Below, one piece after another: positions 1-6,998 of a stretch of 42,270 bases of DNA (the first letter of the stretch is position 1; each line of letters opens with the position of its first letter). The notes beneath the pieces were generated by a model. It was not told the DNA's origin, ran no database searches, and saw only the letters and a list, made by a program, of their open reading frames with translations. Both the position numbers and the translations under genes were made by a program. The DNA comes from Bacteroidota bacterium (lineage in GTDB: Bacteria > Bacteroidota > Bacteroidia > Bacteroidales > VadinHA17): assembly GCA_011049175.1 (NCBI GenBank), contig DSCJ01000001.1, forward strand, positions 1 through 42,270, read 5' to 3'.

Positions 1-40
1 GGATTTAATAAACAATTAATGGAGATTGTTTATTAAATCC
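1..40. repeat. Perfect 16-bp inverted repeat at left edge
   Basis: Bases 1-16 are exactly the reverse complement of bases 25-40, with an 8-base loop (17-24). The stem is AT-rich and begins at the first base of the window. There is no T-run on the right side, so it is not a standard terminator for leftward or rightward genes. It may be a natural stem-loop, or the point where an assembly stopped because the sequence folds back on itself. Confidence 0.85.
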
Positions 41-279
41 TGAAATTGAAAAAAAACATAAATTTACAATGCAAAGCTACGAGAAGAAGATTCAGCCCAG
101 ACACACTCAATGGAACACTACCCAATTTATTTATTCTAATATATTCTATAACATATTAAATTTATACTACCGAAGGTGTGATATGCGCCTACTTTTGCGT
201 GAAAGCAAAAAGGATTTTTTTTAATTTTACATATCCAAGTATATCTATATATAAAAAATTAGAATCAAAAAAATAGTCC
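41..279. other. AT-rich non-coding leader of the sulfur operon
   Basis: No credible gene is seen here. The stretch is strongly AT-rich and ends at the first ATG of the molybdopterin reductase gene. It contains one TACTTTTG box (190-197) that fits the Bacteroidota -7 consensus TAnnTTTG, but without a matching TTTG at the -33 distance. It also contains a hairpin followed by a T-run (192-222). No Shine-Dalgarno sequence is visible before the start at 280. Confidence 0.6.
192..222 (+). terminator. Hairpin followed by T8, possible terminator
   Basis: CTTTTGC (192-198) can pair with GCAAAAAG (205-212, with one unpaired A) across a six-base loop, and a run of eight T follows at 215-222. This is terminator-like for a gene to the left of the window. 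It overlaps the TACTTTTG box, so it could also be an attenuator in the leader of the operon starting at 280. Confidence 0.4.
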
Positions 280-2526
280 ATGAGCACCCGCAGGGATTTT
301 ATTAAAATTGCCGCCACAGGATTGGGGGGATTGGCTCTGGGGGCGGGATCGGTTGCGTGGTTCCGGGGTACATCCAGATGGGCTGAAACGGCTGCAAAAG
401 CTGCGGCCGGTTTTCAGGGCAGGTTCACTACCTACTGTGAAATTTGTTTCTGGAACTGCGCCGGCTGGACCTATACGGATGAGGAAGGCAGAATTACCAG
501 AATTACAGGGAATGCCGGCGATCCTCATTGCCATGGAAGGCTTTGTCCGAGGGGTACCGGTGGTGTAGGGGCTTATTATGATGAGGATCGGTTGCGTACC
601 CCGTTGATCCGGAAAGAAGTAAACGGGAAGCAGAAATTTGTGCCTGCCGGATGGGACGAAGCTCTTGACCTGGTGGCTGAACGGCTGAAAGAAATTTCCC
701 GGAAACACGGTCCTGAAAGTATTGCCCTGTTCAACCACGGATCCCCGGGCGACCATTTCGGGCATCTTCTGAAAGCCATGGGTTCAAATAACATCACAGC
801 TCCTTCGTTTGCCCAGTGCCGGGGGCCCCGCGATACAGGATGGTATGTTACCTTTGGTACCGGAGTGGGATCGCCTGAACCTACCGATATACGTGATACC
901 CGGTGCCTGGTCCTGATCGGCTCCCATATCGGTGAGAACATGCATAACGGACAGGTGCAGGAAATGGCCGATGCCATTGACAGGGGGGCTACTTTGATTA
1001 CGGTCGATCCCAGGTTTTCCACCGCCGCATCAAAATCCAGGTTCTGGCTTCCGATCAAGCCATCCACCGATCTGGCCCTTCTGATGGCGTGGATCCATGT
1101 ATTGATCTATGAAGAACTGTACAACCGGGACTATGTGGAAAGGTATACCTACGGTTTTGATCTGCTGAAAGAGCATGTCTGGAACATGACTCCCGAATGG
1201 GCCTACGGCATTACCACCCTGCAACCTGCTCTGATACGTGAAACGGCCCGTCAGATGGCCAATGCAGCTCCTTCTGTTATTGTTCATCCCGGAAGACATG
1301 TGACATGGTATGGCGATGATACCCAGAGAGCACGGGCTATTGCCATTCTGAATGCCCTGCTGGGTTCCTGGGGATCGAGAGGAGGTTTCTATTTTGCCGA
1401 ATCGGTGCCGGTACCCAACTATCCGCATCCTGAATACCCCACACCGGCCTGGTCGTGGCAGGATCTGCAACGTGAAAAATATCCCCTGGCCGGGTTGGCT
1501 GTTTCCAATGTCCTTGTGGAGGCTTCTCTGAAGGAAACGGAAGCAAACAGAAGGATCAGGGCCTGGATGGTGGCCGGAACCAACCTTCCTCTGACTATTC
1601 CCCTGAAGGAAACCCTGGAGCAGGCTATGCAGGATGTTGAATTTTTACTGGTAGTGGATACCATGCCCATGGAGATTACCGGTTATGCCGATGTGGTGCT
1701 TCCGGAGTGCACCTATTTGGAAAGATACGATTCCCTTCGCTCGTCGGCCCACCGCGAACCGAACATTGCCCTTCGCATGCCGGCTGCCGAACCCATGTAC
1801 GATTCCAAACCTTCATGGTGGATGGCCAAACAACTGGGCGATCGCCTGGGTCTGGGAAGTTATTTTAATTACGCTGATTATACGGACGTGCTGGAATGGC
1901 AGTTACAGCAACTTGGCACTTCTCTGGAAGAGATGAAAAAAACAGGGGTTAAAAAATTCCCGCGCACCTCGGGTCCGCTGTACTTTCAAAAAGGTGAAAA
2001 CTATACTTTCAATACAAATACCGGGAAGATTGAGCTGTATGCCACTGAACTGGCAGCCACCGGGTACGATCCCATGCCGGTATATACTCCTCATGAGGAG
2101 CCTCCGCCCGGGTATTACCGTTTGATTTACGGAAGAGCCCCCATGCATACCTTCAGCCGTACGGCCAATAATCCGAATCTTACCGATCTGATGGACCAGA
2201 ACGATGTGTGGGTGAATCCGCGGGTGGCCAGACTCTGGGGATTAGAGAACGGACAGTATGTATACCTGAAGAATCCGGAAGGAATCGTTTCAAGTTTTCC
2301 TATCAGGGTGAGGATTACCGAGCGGATCAGATGGGATTCGGTATACATGGTGCACGGATTCGGTCACAGCTGGAAAAAACTGAGCCGCGCCTACGGAAAA
2401 GGGGCCAATGATACCGAGCTCATGTCGAAGGTGACCATTGACCCGGTGATGGGAGGAACCGGCATGCGGGGCAATTTTGTCACTTTTGTTACCGAAGAAC
2501 CTGTTGCAAAGGAGGCTGAATCATGA
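280..2526 (+). CDS. Tat-exported molybdopterin sulfur reductase, catalytic subunit (PsrA/PhsA-like)
   Basis: 748-residue member of the DMSO-reductase superfamily. The N-terminus has a twin-arginine signal (R4-R5 in STRRDFIKI, then a hydrophobic stretch), so the enzyme should act outside the inner membrane. A [4Fe-4S] motif is formed by C53, C56, C60 and C89, and C180 in the QCRGPRD segment is at the position of the molybdenum-coordinating cysteine of PsrA/PhsA enzymes. The C-terminal third is the molydopterin dinucleotide-binding domain. Length fits polysulfide or thiosulfate reductase and is shorter than TtrA tetrathionate reductase. It is the first gene of a seven-gene operon and overlaps the ferredoxin subunit by 4 bases. 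The downstream YeeE and rhodanese genes favour a sulfur substrate. Which one (polysulfide, thiosulfate or another) and the reaction direction cannot be read from the sequence. Confidence 0.88.
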   Translation: MSTRRDFIKIAATGLGGLALGAGSVAWFRGTSRWAETAAKAAAGFQGRFTTYCEICFWNCAGWTYTDEEGRITRITGNAGDPHCHGRLCPRGTGGVGAYYDEDRLRTPLIRKEVNGKQKFVPAGWDEALDLVAERLKEISRKHGPESIALFNHGSPGDHFGHLLKAMGSNNITAPSFAQCRGPRDTGWYVTFGTGVGSPEPTDIRDTRCLVLIGSHIGENMHNGQVQEMADAIDRGATLITVDPRFSTAASKSRFWLPIKPSTDLALLMAWIHVLIYEELYNRDYVERYTYGFDLLKEHVWNMTPEWAYGITTLQPALIRETARQMANAAPSVIVHPGRHVTWYGDDTQRARAIAILNALLGSWGSRGGFYFAESVPVPNYPHPEYPTPAWSWQDLQREKYPLAGLAVSNVLVEASLKETEANRRIRAWMVAGTNLPLTIPLKETLEQAMQDVEFLLVVDTMPMEITGYADVVLPECTYLERYDSLRSSAHREPNIALRMPAAEPMYDSKPSWWMAKQLGDRLGLGSYFNYADYTDVLEWQLQQLGTSLEEMKKTGVKKFPRTSGPLYFQKGENYTFNTNTGKIELYATELAATGYDPMPVYTPHEEPPPGYYRLIYGRAPMHTFSRTANNPNLTDLMDQNDVWVNPRVARLWGLENGQYVYLKNPEGIVSSFPIRVRITERIRWDSVYMVHGFGHSWKKLSRAYGKGANDTELMSKVTIDPVMGGTGMRGNFVTFVTEEPVAKEAES

Positions 2527-3056
2527 GATACGCCATGGCTATCGACACAAAAAAGTGTGTCGGCTGCAGTGACTGCGTTGTAGCCTGCCAGACCGAAAAT
2601 AACGTTCCCATAGGCTACTGCCGTGACTGGGTGGTGGAAAGCGTAGCCGGTACCTACCCGTTGGTTGAACTCGAGATCAGGTCGGAGCGATGCAACCATT
2701 GCGACAATGCCCCCTGCGTGCGATGTTGCCCAACGGGAGCCAGTCATATCGTGGAAGGGGGAGTGGTAATGGTAACCCCGAACAAATGCATTGGCTGCGG
2801 AGCCTGTATCCAGTCATGTCCCTATGATGCCCGTTATTCTCATCCTGATGGGTATGTGGATAAGTGTACCTTCTGTTATCACAGGCTGGTGAAGGGGGGA
2901 AGACCGGCCTGCGTGGAGGTATGCCCTACCAGATGCATGTATTTCGGCGATCTGGACCAACCCCAGTCGGAAGTATCGCAGATCCTGGCCCGAAGGAAAT
3001 GGAAAGTGCTGGCACCTGAGGCGGGAACCCGCCCGCAGGTGTATTTTTTGGTTTGA
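2523..3056 (+). CDS. Four-cluster [4Fe-4S] ferredoxin subunit (PsrB/PhsB-like)
   Basis: 177 residues with four cysteine groups typical of the electron-transfer subunit of complex iron-sulfur molybdoenzymes: CVGCSDC near the N-terminus, CNHCDNAPCVRCC, CIGCGACIQSC, and CTFC paired with CVEVCPTRC near the C-terminus. These should bind four [4Fe-4S] clusters and wire the membrane subunit to the molybdenum subunit. It has no signal peptide of its own; family members are co-exported with the Tat-bearing catalytic subunit. The start codon overlaps the end of the catalytic gene (ATGA), indicating translational coupling. Confidence 0.92.
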   Translation: MRYAMAIDTKKCVGCSDCVVACQTENNVPIGYCRDWVVESVAGTYPLVELEIRSERCNHCDNAPCVRCCPTGASHIVEGGVVMVTPNKCIGCGACIQSCPYDARYSHPDGYVDKCTFCYHRLVKGGRPACVEVCPTRCMYFGDLDQPQSEVSQILARRKWKVLAPEAGTRPQVYFLV

Positions 3057-3079
3057 TCTTTTACAACAAACGGTTTGTT

Positions 3080-4021
3080 ATGAAAGAAGAATTGTTTGTC
3101 AGCGGAAGGAATATACCCAACATTGATCCGCACCTGAATATCTGGCACTGGCAGATCCCGTTATACCTGTTTCTGGGTGGGCTGGCAGCAGGACTCATCT
3201 TTTTTGCCGGGTTGTATACCATTCTGAACAAAGAGAAAGAATTTCCCACGGCTGTTAAGCTGGCCAGCTTTATAGCCCCCCCTGCTCTCGTGATCGGCCT
3301 GTTCATGCTTTTTCTCGACCTGAAACACAAGATGTATTTCTGGCAGCTGTATACCACCTTCCGGATCGAGTCGCCCATGTCGTGGGGTGCATGGACGTTA
3401 ATGGCCATCACTCCCCTGTCATTTATCTGGAGTGCCAGTTACCTGAAAGAGGTGGTGCCGGGATGGGACTGGAAGAACAAATGGCTCGACCGCTTTGAAG
3501 CCTGGGTGATCGGTCACCGGAAACAACTGGCCTGGATTCAGGTGGTACTGGCGGTTATTCTGGGAGTTTACACAGGGATCCTGCTGTCGGCATTCAATGC
3601 CCGTCCCCTGTGGAACACTTCTATCCTGGGTTTTCTGTTTCTGACATCAGGACTTTCCACGGGAGCCGCCACCATCATGTGGATGTCAAAAAACCATACC
3701 GAGAGGAAGGTCTTTGGAAGGATTGATTTCCTGCTCATTGTGATCGAACTCTTTTTCATTACCCATATGTTGATGGGCTTTCAGGCGAGCACAGAGGTAC
3801 AGATACAGGCTGCATCCCTCTTTCTGGGAGGTGATTTTACGGTCTCGTTCTGGGTTTTTGTGATCGTTCTGGGTCTGGTTTTCCCCGGTGTACTGGAAGT
3901 GCTCGAGATTCGGGGATATCGCATACCCGTAGCTATTCCTGCCCTCTGCATTCTGATCGGAGGGCTGATTTTCAGGTTTATAATGGTAGAGGCCGGACAG
4001 GTAACAAGATATTTGTATTAA
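3080..4021 (+). CDS. NrfD/PsrC-type quinol-interacting membrane subunit
   Basis: 313-residue polytopic membrane protein beginning with a short hydrophilic segment and then about eight to nine hydrophobic helices. The first helix (IWHWQIPLYLFLGGLAAGL) and the spacing of the helices match the NrfD/PsrC family, which exchanges electrons with menaquinol and anchors the periplasmic reductase. No heme ligation pattern of a cytochrome b type is evident. The ATG at 3080 is preferred; an in-frame TTG at 3053 overlapping the upstream stop would add nine residues that look non-native. The next gene starts one base after its stop. Confidence 0.88.
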   Translation: MKEELFVSGRNIPNIDPHLNIWHWQIPLYLFLGGLAAGLIFFAGLYTILNKEKEFPTAVKLASFIAPPALVIGLFMLFLDLKHKMYFWQLYTTFRIESPMSWGAWTLMAITPLSFIWSASYLKEVVPGWDWKNKWLDRFEAWVIGHRKQLAWIQVVLAVILGVYTGILLSAFNARPLWNTSILGFLFLTSGLSTGAATIMWMSKNHTERKVFGRIDFLLIVIELFFITHMLMGFQASTEVQIQAASLFLGGDFTVSFWVFVIVLGLVFPGVLEVLEIRGYRIPVAIPALCILIGGLIFRFIMVEAGQVTRYLY

Positions 4022-4022
4022 A

Positions 4023-4568
4023 ATGGAACATCCAATGAAGGCACCAAACAGGAATGACAGGAGCACACGGTATCTGAATCCCTATCTGGGAGGGGTATTG
4101 CTGGGTTTGTTGCTGTTGATGACTTATTTTATTACCGGGCGCGGGCTGGGGGCCAGCGGGGCGGTAAAAAGTACCGTGGTGGCCACGGTGAGTGAGATTA
4201 CGCCTGATTATGCACACCGGTCGAATTACTACAGCCAGTTCATCAGCGATGATGAAAGTCCGTTGAACACCTGGCTGATGTTCGAGGTATTGGGAGTGCT
4301 GGCCGGGGCATTTCTTTCCGGAGCACTGGCCGGAAGATTGAAGCTCAAGGTGGAACATTCCCCGGGAATTACTGCCGGAACACGCCTGGCGGCTGCCACT
4401 CTGGGCGGTTTTCTGTTCGGACTGGGCTCGCAATTCGGACGGGGGTGTACCAGCGGGGCAGCCCTGAGCGGTTCGGCCTCTCTCGCCCTTTCGGGTTTCC
4501 TGGCTATGATGGGAATTTTTGGAACGGGTTATGCCATTGCATGGATATTCAGAAAGATATGGGTTTAA
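4023..4568 (+). CDS. YeeE/YedE (TsuA-like) sulfur transporter, first half
   Basis: 181-residue membrane protein of the YeeE/YedE (DUF395, sulfur transport) family. Its only cysteine, C142, sits in the signature GRGCTSG. In the characterised thiosulfate transporter TsuA, conserved cysteines in such motifs relay thiosulfate through the pore by S-H...S contacts. Single-chain family members carry two of these half-units; here the second half is the next gene, 19 bases downstream. A loop of about 45 residues between the first two hydrophobic segments is likely extracytoplasmic. Its place between an outward-facing sulfur reductase and rhodanese-fold proteins suggests import of a reduced sulfur compound or sulfane sulfur. 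Confidence 0.85.
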   Translation: MEHPMKAPNRNDRSTRYLNPYLGGVLLGLLLLMTYFITGRGLGASGAVKSTVVATVSEITPDYAHRSNYYSQFISDDESPLNTWLMFEVLGVLAGAFLSGALAGRLKLKVEHSPGITAGTRLAAATLGGFLFGLGSQFGRGCTSGAALSGSASLALSGFLAMMGIFGTGYAIAWIFRKIWV

Positions 4569-4587
4569 AAAGAAAAACAACCAGGAT

Positions 4588-5178
4588 ATGGGACCACTGA
4601 TACCACAGGGAGTTATTGATCCGGCATGGAACAATGTGTTCGCTCTGCTGATAGGTCTGGCCTTCGGATTTATTCTTGAGTCCAGCGGCTTTTCTTCCAG
4701 CAGGAAACTGGCCGGTGTTTTTTATGGTTACGACTTTGTTGTACTGAAGGTTTTCATGACGGCGGTCATGGTATGTATGATCGGACTGCTTTATTTCGAT
4801 TATATGGGATGGATGAAGCTTTCGTCCATTTATATATTGCCCACCTTTCTGTATTCGGTGATCATTGGCGGAGTGATTATGGGCTTCGGATTCATTCTGG
4901 GTGGATACTGCCCGGGAACAAGCTTCTGCGGCGCGGTTATAGGGAAAATAGATGCCATGTTTTTTACGGTGGGATTATATTTGGGTATTTTGTTTTTCTC
5001 GGTCCTGTATCCGGTATTTGAAAAAATTTACCATGCCGCGAACCTGGGACCGGTACAGGTGCATGATCTGATCGGTATTCCGGCTGCCTGGTTTGCTTTT
5101 GCCTTTCTGGTGGCCGGGTTGATTGCATTTTTTGTGGTTTCGAAAATCGAAGCACGGGCAAAGAAGGTTGAATATTAA
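4588..5178 (+). CDS. YeeE/YedE (TsuA-like) sulfur transporter, second half
   Basis: 196 residues from the ATG at 4588. The frame is open further upstream to 4519, but those residues are the shadow of the preceding gene. It contains the family motifs ESSGFSSSRKLAG (about 31-43) and GGYCPGTSFCG, with C108 and C114, plus C63 in a membrane helix. Together with the upstream gene it should form one complete pore with cysteines contributed by both halves. The next gene starts three bases after its stop, so all three membrane proteins and the rhodanese-like proteins are co-transcribed. Confidence 0.85.
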   Translation: MGPLIPQGVIDPAWNNVFALLIGLAFGFILESSGFSSSRKLAGVFYGYDFVVLKVFMTAVMVCMIGLLYFDYMGWMKLSSIYILPTFLYSVIIGGVIMGFGFILGGYCPGTSFCGAVIGKIDAMFFTVGLYLGILFFSVLYPVFEKIYHAANLGPVQVHDLIGIPAAWFAFAFLVAGLIAFFVVSKIEARAKKVEY

Positions 5179-5181
5179 CAC

Positions 5182-5805
5182 ATGATGATGAAGGATAAAG
5201 CATACTGGATCCTGGCAGCTGTCCTGCTGATGCTCGGAGGGGGACTGCTGGTTTTTTCACCTGCCGGAAAACCCGATGAACTGCCTCCTGAAGAGTTATT
5301 CCGGGCAATGCATGACTCCTCTCGATTCCTTCATACGGATGAAGTGACGCGAAGAATCATTGAAGAAGATCCTTCTTTATTGCTGATCGATGTTAGAAAC
5401 TCCGAAAGTTTCCGGTCGTTCAGCCTTCCCGGAGCCGTAAACATTCCTGTGACCGACCTTCTGTTGCCGGAATGGGAAGATTACCTGAGGGCACCGGGAA
5501 TGGAAAAGGTGCTGTATTCCAATGACGATATCATGGCCGGGCAGGCATGGATTCTTTGCACCAGGGTCGGTATAACCGATCTGTATATTATGCGTGGAGG
5601 CCTTAACCTGTGGGCCGATCATATCCTTGTTCCGGAAGCTCCTCCGGAAACCGCTTCCATGGAACTGACTGACCGGTACCGCTTCCGGCTGGGAGCCCGG
5701 TTGTATTTTACCGGAGGAACGGGTGCTGAGGTTTCGGTTATGCAGGCCGAACCCATTCCGGTAGTCAGGCGAGAGAAAAAAACTACCATCCAGGGAGGAT
5801 GTTAA
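5182..5805 (+). CDS. Membrane-anchored rhodanese-like protein with C-terminal GGC tail (1)
   Basis: 207 residues: a charged N-terminus, one membrane helix (about 8-27), a rhodanese fold (about 55-150, with LLLIDVRNSESF and GAVNIPV typical of its first half and IMRGGLNLW of its end) and a tail of about 55 residues. The loop after strand VLYSND (110-115) normally starts with the catalytic cysteine; here the position is S113. C126 lies in the following helix and not in the loop. The protein ends in RREKKTTIQGGC, so C207 is the last residue. The membrane helix with an inside-positive start predicts that the domain faces the periplasm, like the reductase. I infer a sulfur-binding or sulfur-carrying role based on the terminal cysteine; this has not been shown for this family. 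Confidence 0.8.
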   Translation: MMMKDKAYWILAAVLLMLGGGLLVFSPAGKPDELPPEELFRAMHDSSRFLHTDEVTRRIIEEDPSLLLIDVRNSESFRSFSLPGAVNIPVTDLLLPEWEDYLRAPGMEKVLYSNDDIMAGQAWILCTRVGITDLYIMRGGLNLWADHILVPEAPPETASMELTDRYRFRLGARLYFTGGTGAEVSVMQAEPIPVVRREKKTTIQGGC

Positions 5806-5820
5806 ATTAACGTAAGGAAA

Positions 5821-6444
5821 ATGAAAAACACGGCAAAAATCATCCTGACCTTACTTTTTGTTTTTATCGTTCTGGTTTTTCTGTTTTCAGGAAGGAATCA
5901 ACTCCGGTATACCCTCAGTGCGGAAGAAGTATTACTGGAAATAATAAAGGAAGATTATGACATGTCACCCCGGGAGGCCAATGAAATTTCTGTGAATAAA
6001 GAGAAAACAACGGTTTTTATTGATCTGCGTGATCCGGTGTTGTACGATAACGGACACCTGGACCAGGCTGTAAACATACCTTCCGGGAAACTGCTTGACA
6101 GGCACTTCATGAAGATGCTCCGGAATTTCCACGATGAAGGCCTGACGATGGTGCTTTACGGACAAGATCATCGCGAAGCTGTCGGTCCGTTTCTGTTTCT
6201 CAGACAAACGGGTTTTAACCGGTTAAAAATATTAACGGGAGGATATGATTATTTTCAACGTGTTGCTGCCTCAGGTAACGGGGTGGAAGAACTTCCTGAA
6301 CGGGTTTCTGAAGAGCCACGTTATGATTTTGCCGCTCTGATCGAAGAAATTGGGGGAGCCCCGGGTCAGGTTCAGCAGGCTATTGCACAGCCGGTGATCC
6401 CTGTAAGACGGGAGAAAACCACCACAATACAGGGAGGATGCTGA
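5821..6444 (+). CDS. Membrane-anchored rhodanese-like protein with C-terminal GGC tail (2)
   Basis: 207 residues and the same plan as the preceding protein: membrane helix (about 7-23), rhodanese fold (about 64-150; VFIDLRDPVLYDNGHL, AVNIPSG, LTGGYDYF) and a hydrophilic tail ending in RREKTTTIQGGC. The usual active-site cysteine position after VLY is G114. C207, the final residue, is the only cysteine in the whole protein. The two proteins are diverged along the domain but nearly identical in the last 14 residues, so the tail is under selection. The last gene of the operon, its TGA abuts the stop codon of the convergent NTPase gene with no spacer. Confidence 0.8.
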   Translation: MKNTAKIILTLLFVFIVLVFLFSGRNQLRYTLSAEEVLLEIIKEDYDMSPREANEISVNKEKTTVFIDLRDPVLYDNGHLDQAVNIPSGKLLDRHFMKMLRNFHDEGLTMVLYGQDHREAVGPFLFLRQTGFNRLKILTGGYDYFQRVAASGNGVEELPERVSEEPRYDFAALIEEIGGAPGQVQQAIAQPVIPVRREKTTTIQGGC

Positions 6445-6993
6445 TCAATTTGACCTGATGCAACTTTTCAGGATTTCCAGAAAACGGATCTCTTTTTCAG
6501 GTTCCTGTGCCGGATCCCAGATTGCAAGGGGTGAAAGGTGCCACTGATGCCATACCTTTTCCAACAGGGCAGTTCTGACCACAAGCAAAAGGTAAATTCC
6601 TGCATATGTTTGCCGGTGGTTGAGAAATGGACCCCAAAGTTTACCTGTCAGGTCAAATGGTCCGATTTCATCGATAACGATCAGGGAAGTTGTTTCAGGA
6701 GTGGCAGAACCAAGTATCCCGTAACCTTCTTGCATCGTTCCGGGATTGAACCAGAACCGGCCCAGCTTGATCCATCCTTCTGTGGCCTCTTTTCTGCAGA
6801 ATGGCAGGGAATGGTTCTCACCGATAAATTCCAGGTCGTATCCTGTATGGCGGTTCCGTTCGTAAAGGGCTGGGGTGGTCCATCCTTTCAGCCGGCCGGT
6901 ATAATCCGGCAGGTTGCCGATCACTGAACGCAGGGCAGTGGTTTTTCCCGAGCGGGTTTCTCCGGTAATAAAAAAGACCGGATGTGCTTCCAT
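6445..6993 (-). CDS. THEP1-like P-loop nucleoside triphosphatase
   Basis: 182 residues with a Walker A motif GETRSGKTT (11-19) and a Walker B strand SLIVIDEIGPFD, the pattern of the NTPase THEP1 family (DUF265). Members hydrolyse nucleoside triphosphates in vitro; the cellular role is unknown. It lies five bases downstream of the PLP enzyme gene and so probably shares its transcript. It is convergent with the sulfur operon. The family name is well supported, the biological function is not. Confidence 0.75.
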   Translation of the reverse strand: MEAHPVFFITGETRSGKTTALRSVIGNLPDYTGRLKGWTTPALYERNRHTGYDLEFIGENHSLPFCRKEATEGWIKLGRFWFNPGTMQEGYGILGSATPETTSLIVIDEIGPFDLTGKLWGPFLNHRQTYAGIYLLLVVRTALLEKVWHQWHLSPLAIWDPAQEPEKEIRFLEILKSCIRSN

Positions 6994-6998
6994 GTCCT

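Noticed and set aside
192-222. CRISPR or mobile-element end near the left edge
   Set aside because: Only single hairpins are present; there are no regularly spaced repeats, no transposase gene and no target-site duplication.
280-2526. Tetrathionate reductase or formate dehydrogenase
   Set aside because: The chain is much shorter than TtrA. No selenocysteine or formate-dehydrogenase context is seen, and the PsrC-type partner with sulfur-handling neighbours fits a PsrA/PhsA-like enzyme better.
4519-4587. Longer first methionine for the second YeeE half, and possible frameshift fusing both halves
   Set aside because: The extra residues are the other-frame reading of the first half's last helix. 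Each half has its own complete motifs and natural ends, and two-gene versions of this family are known, so no frameshift is needed.
5182-6444. Calling the two rhodanese-fold proteins active thiosulfate sulfurtransferases
   Set aside because: The loop position of the catalytic cysteine is serine or glycine in both, so classical rhodanese chemistry at that site is not expected.
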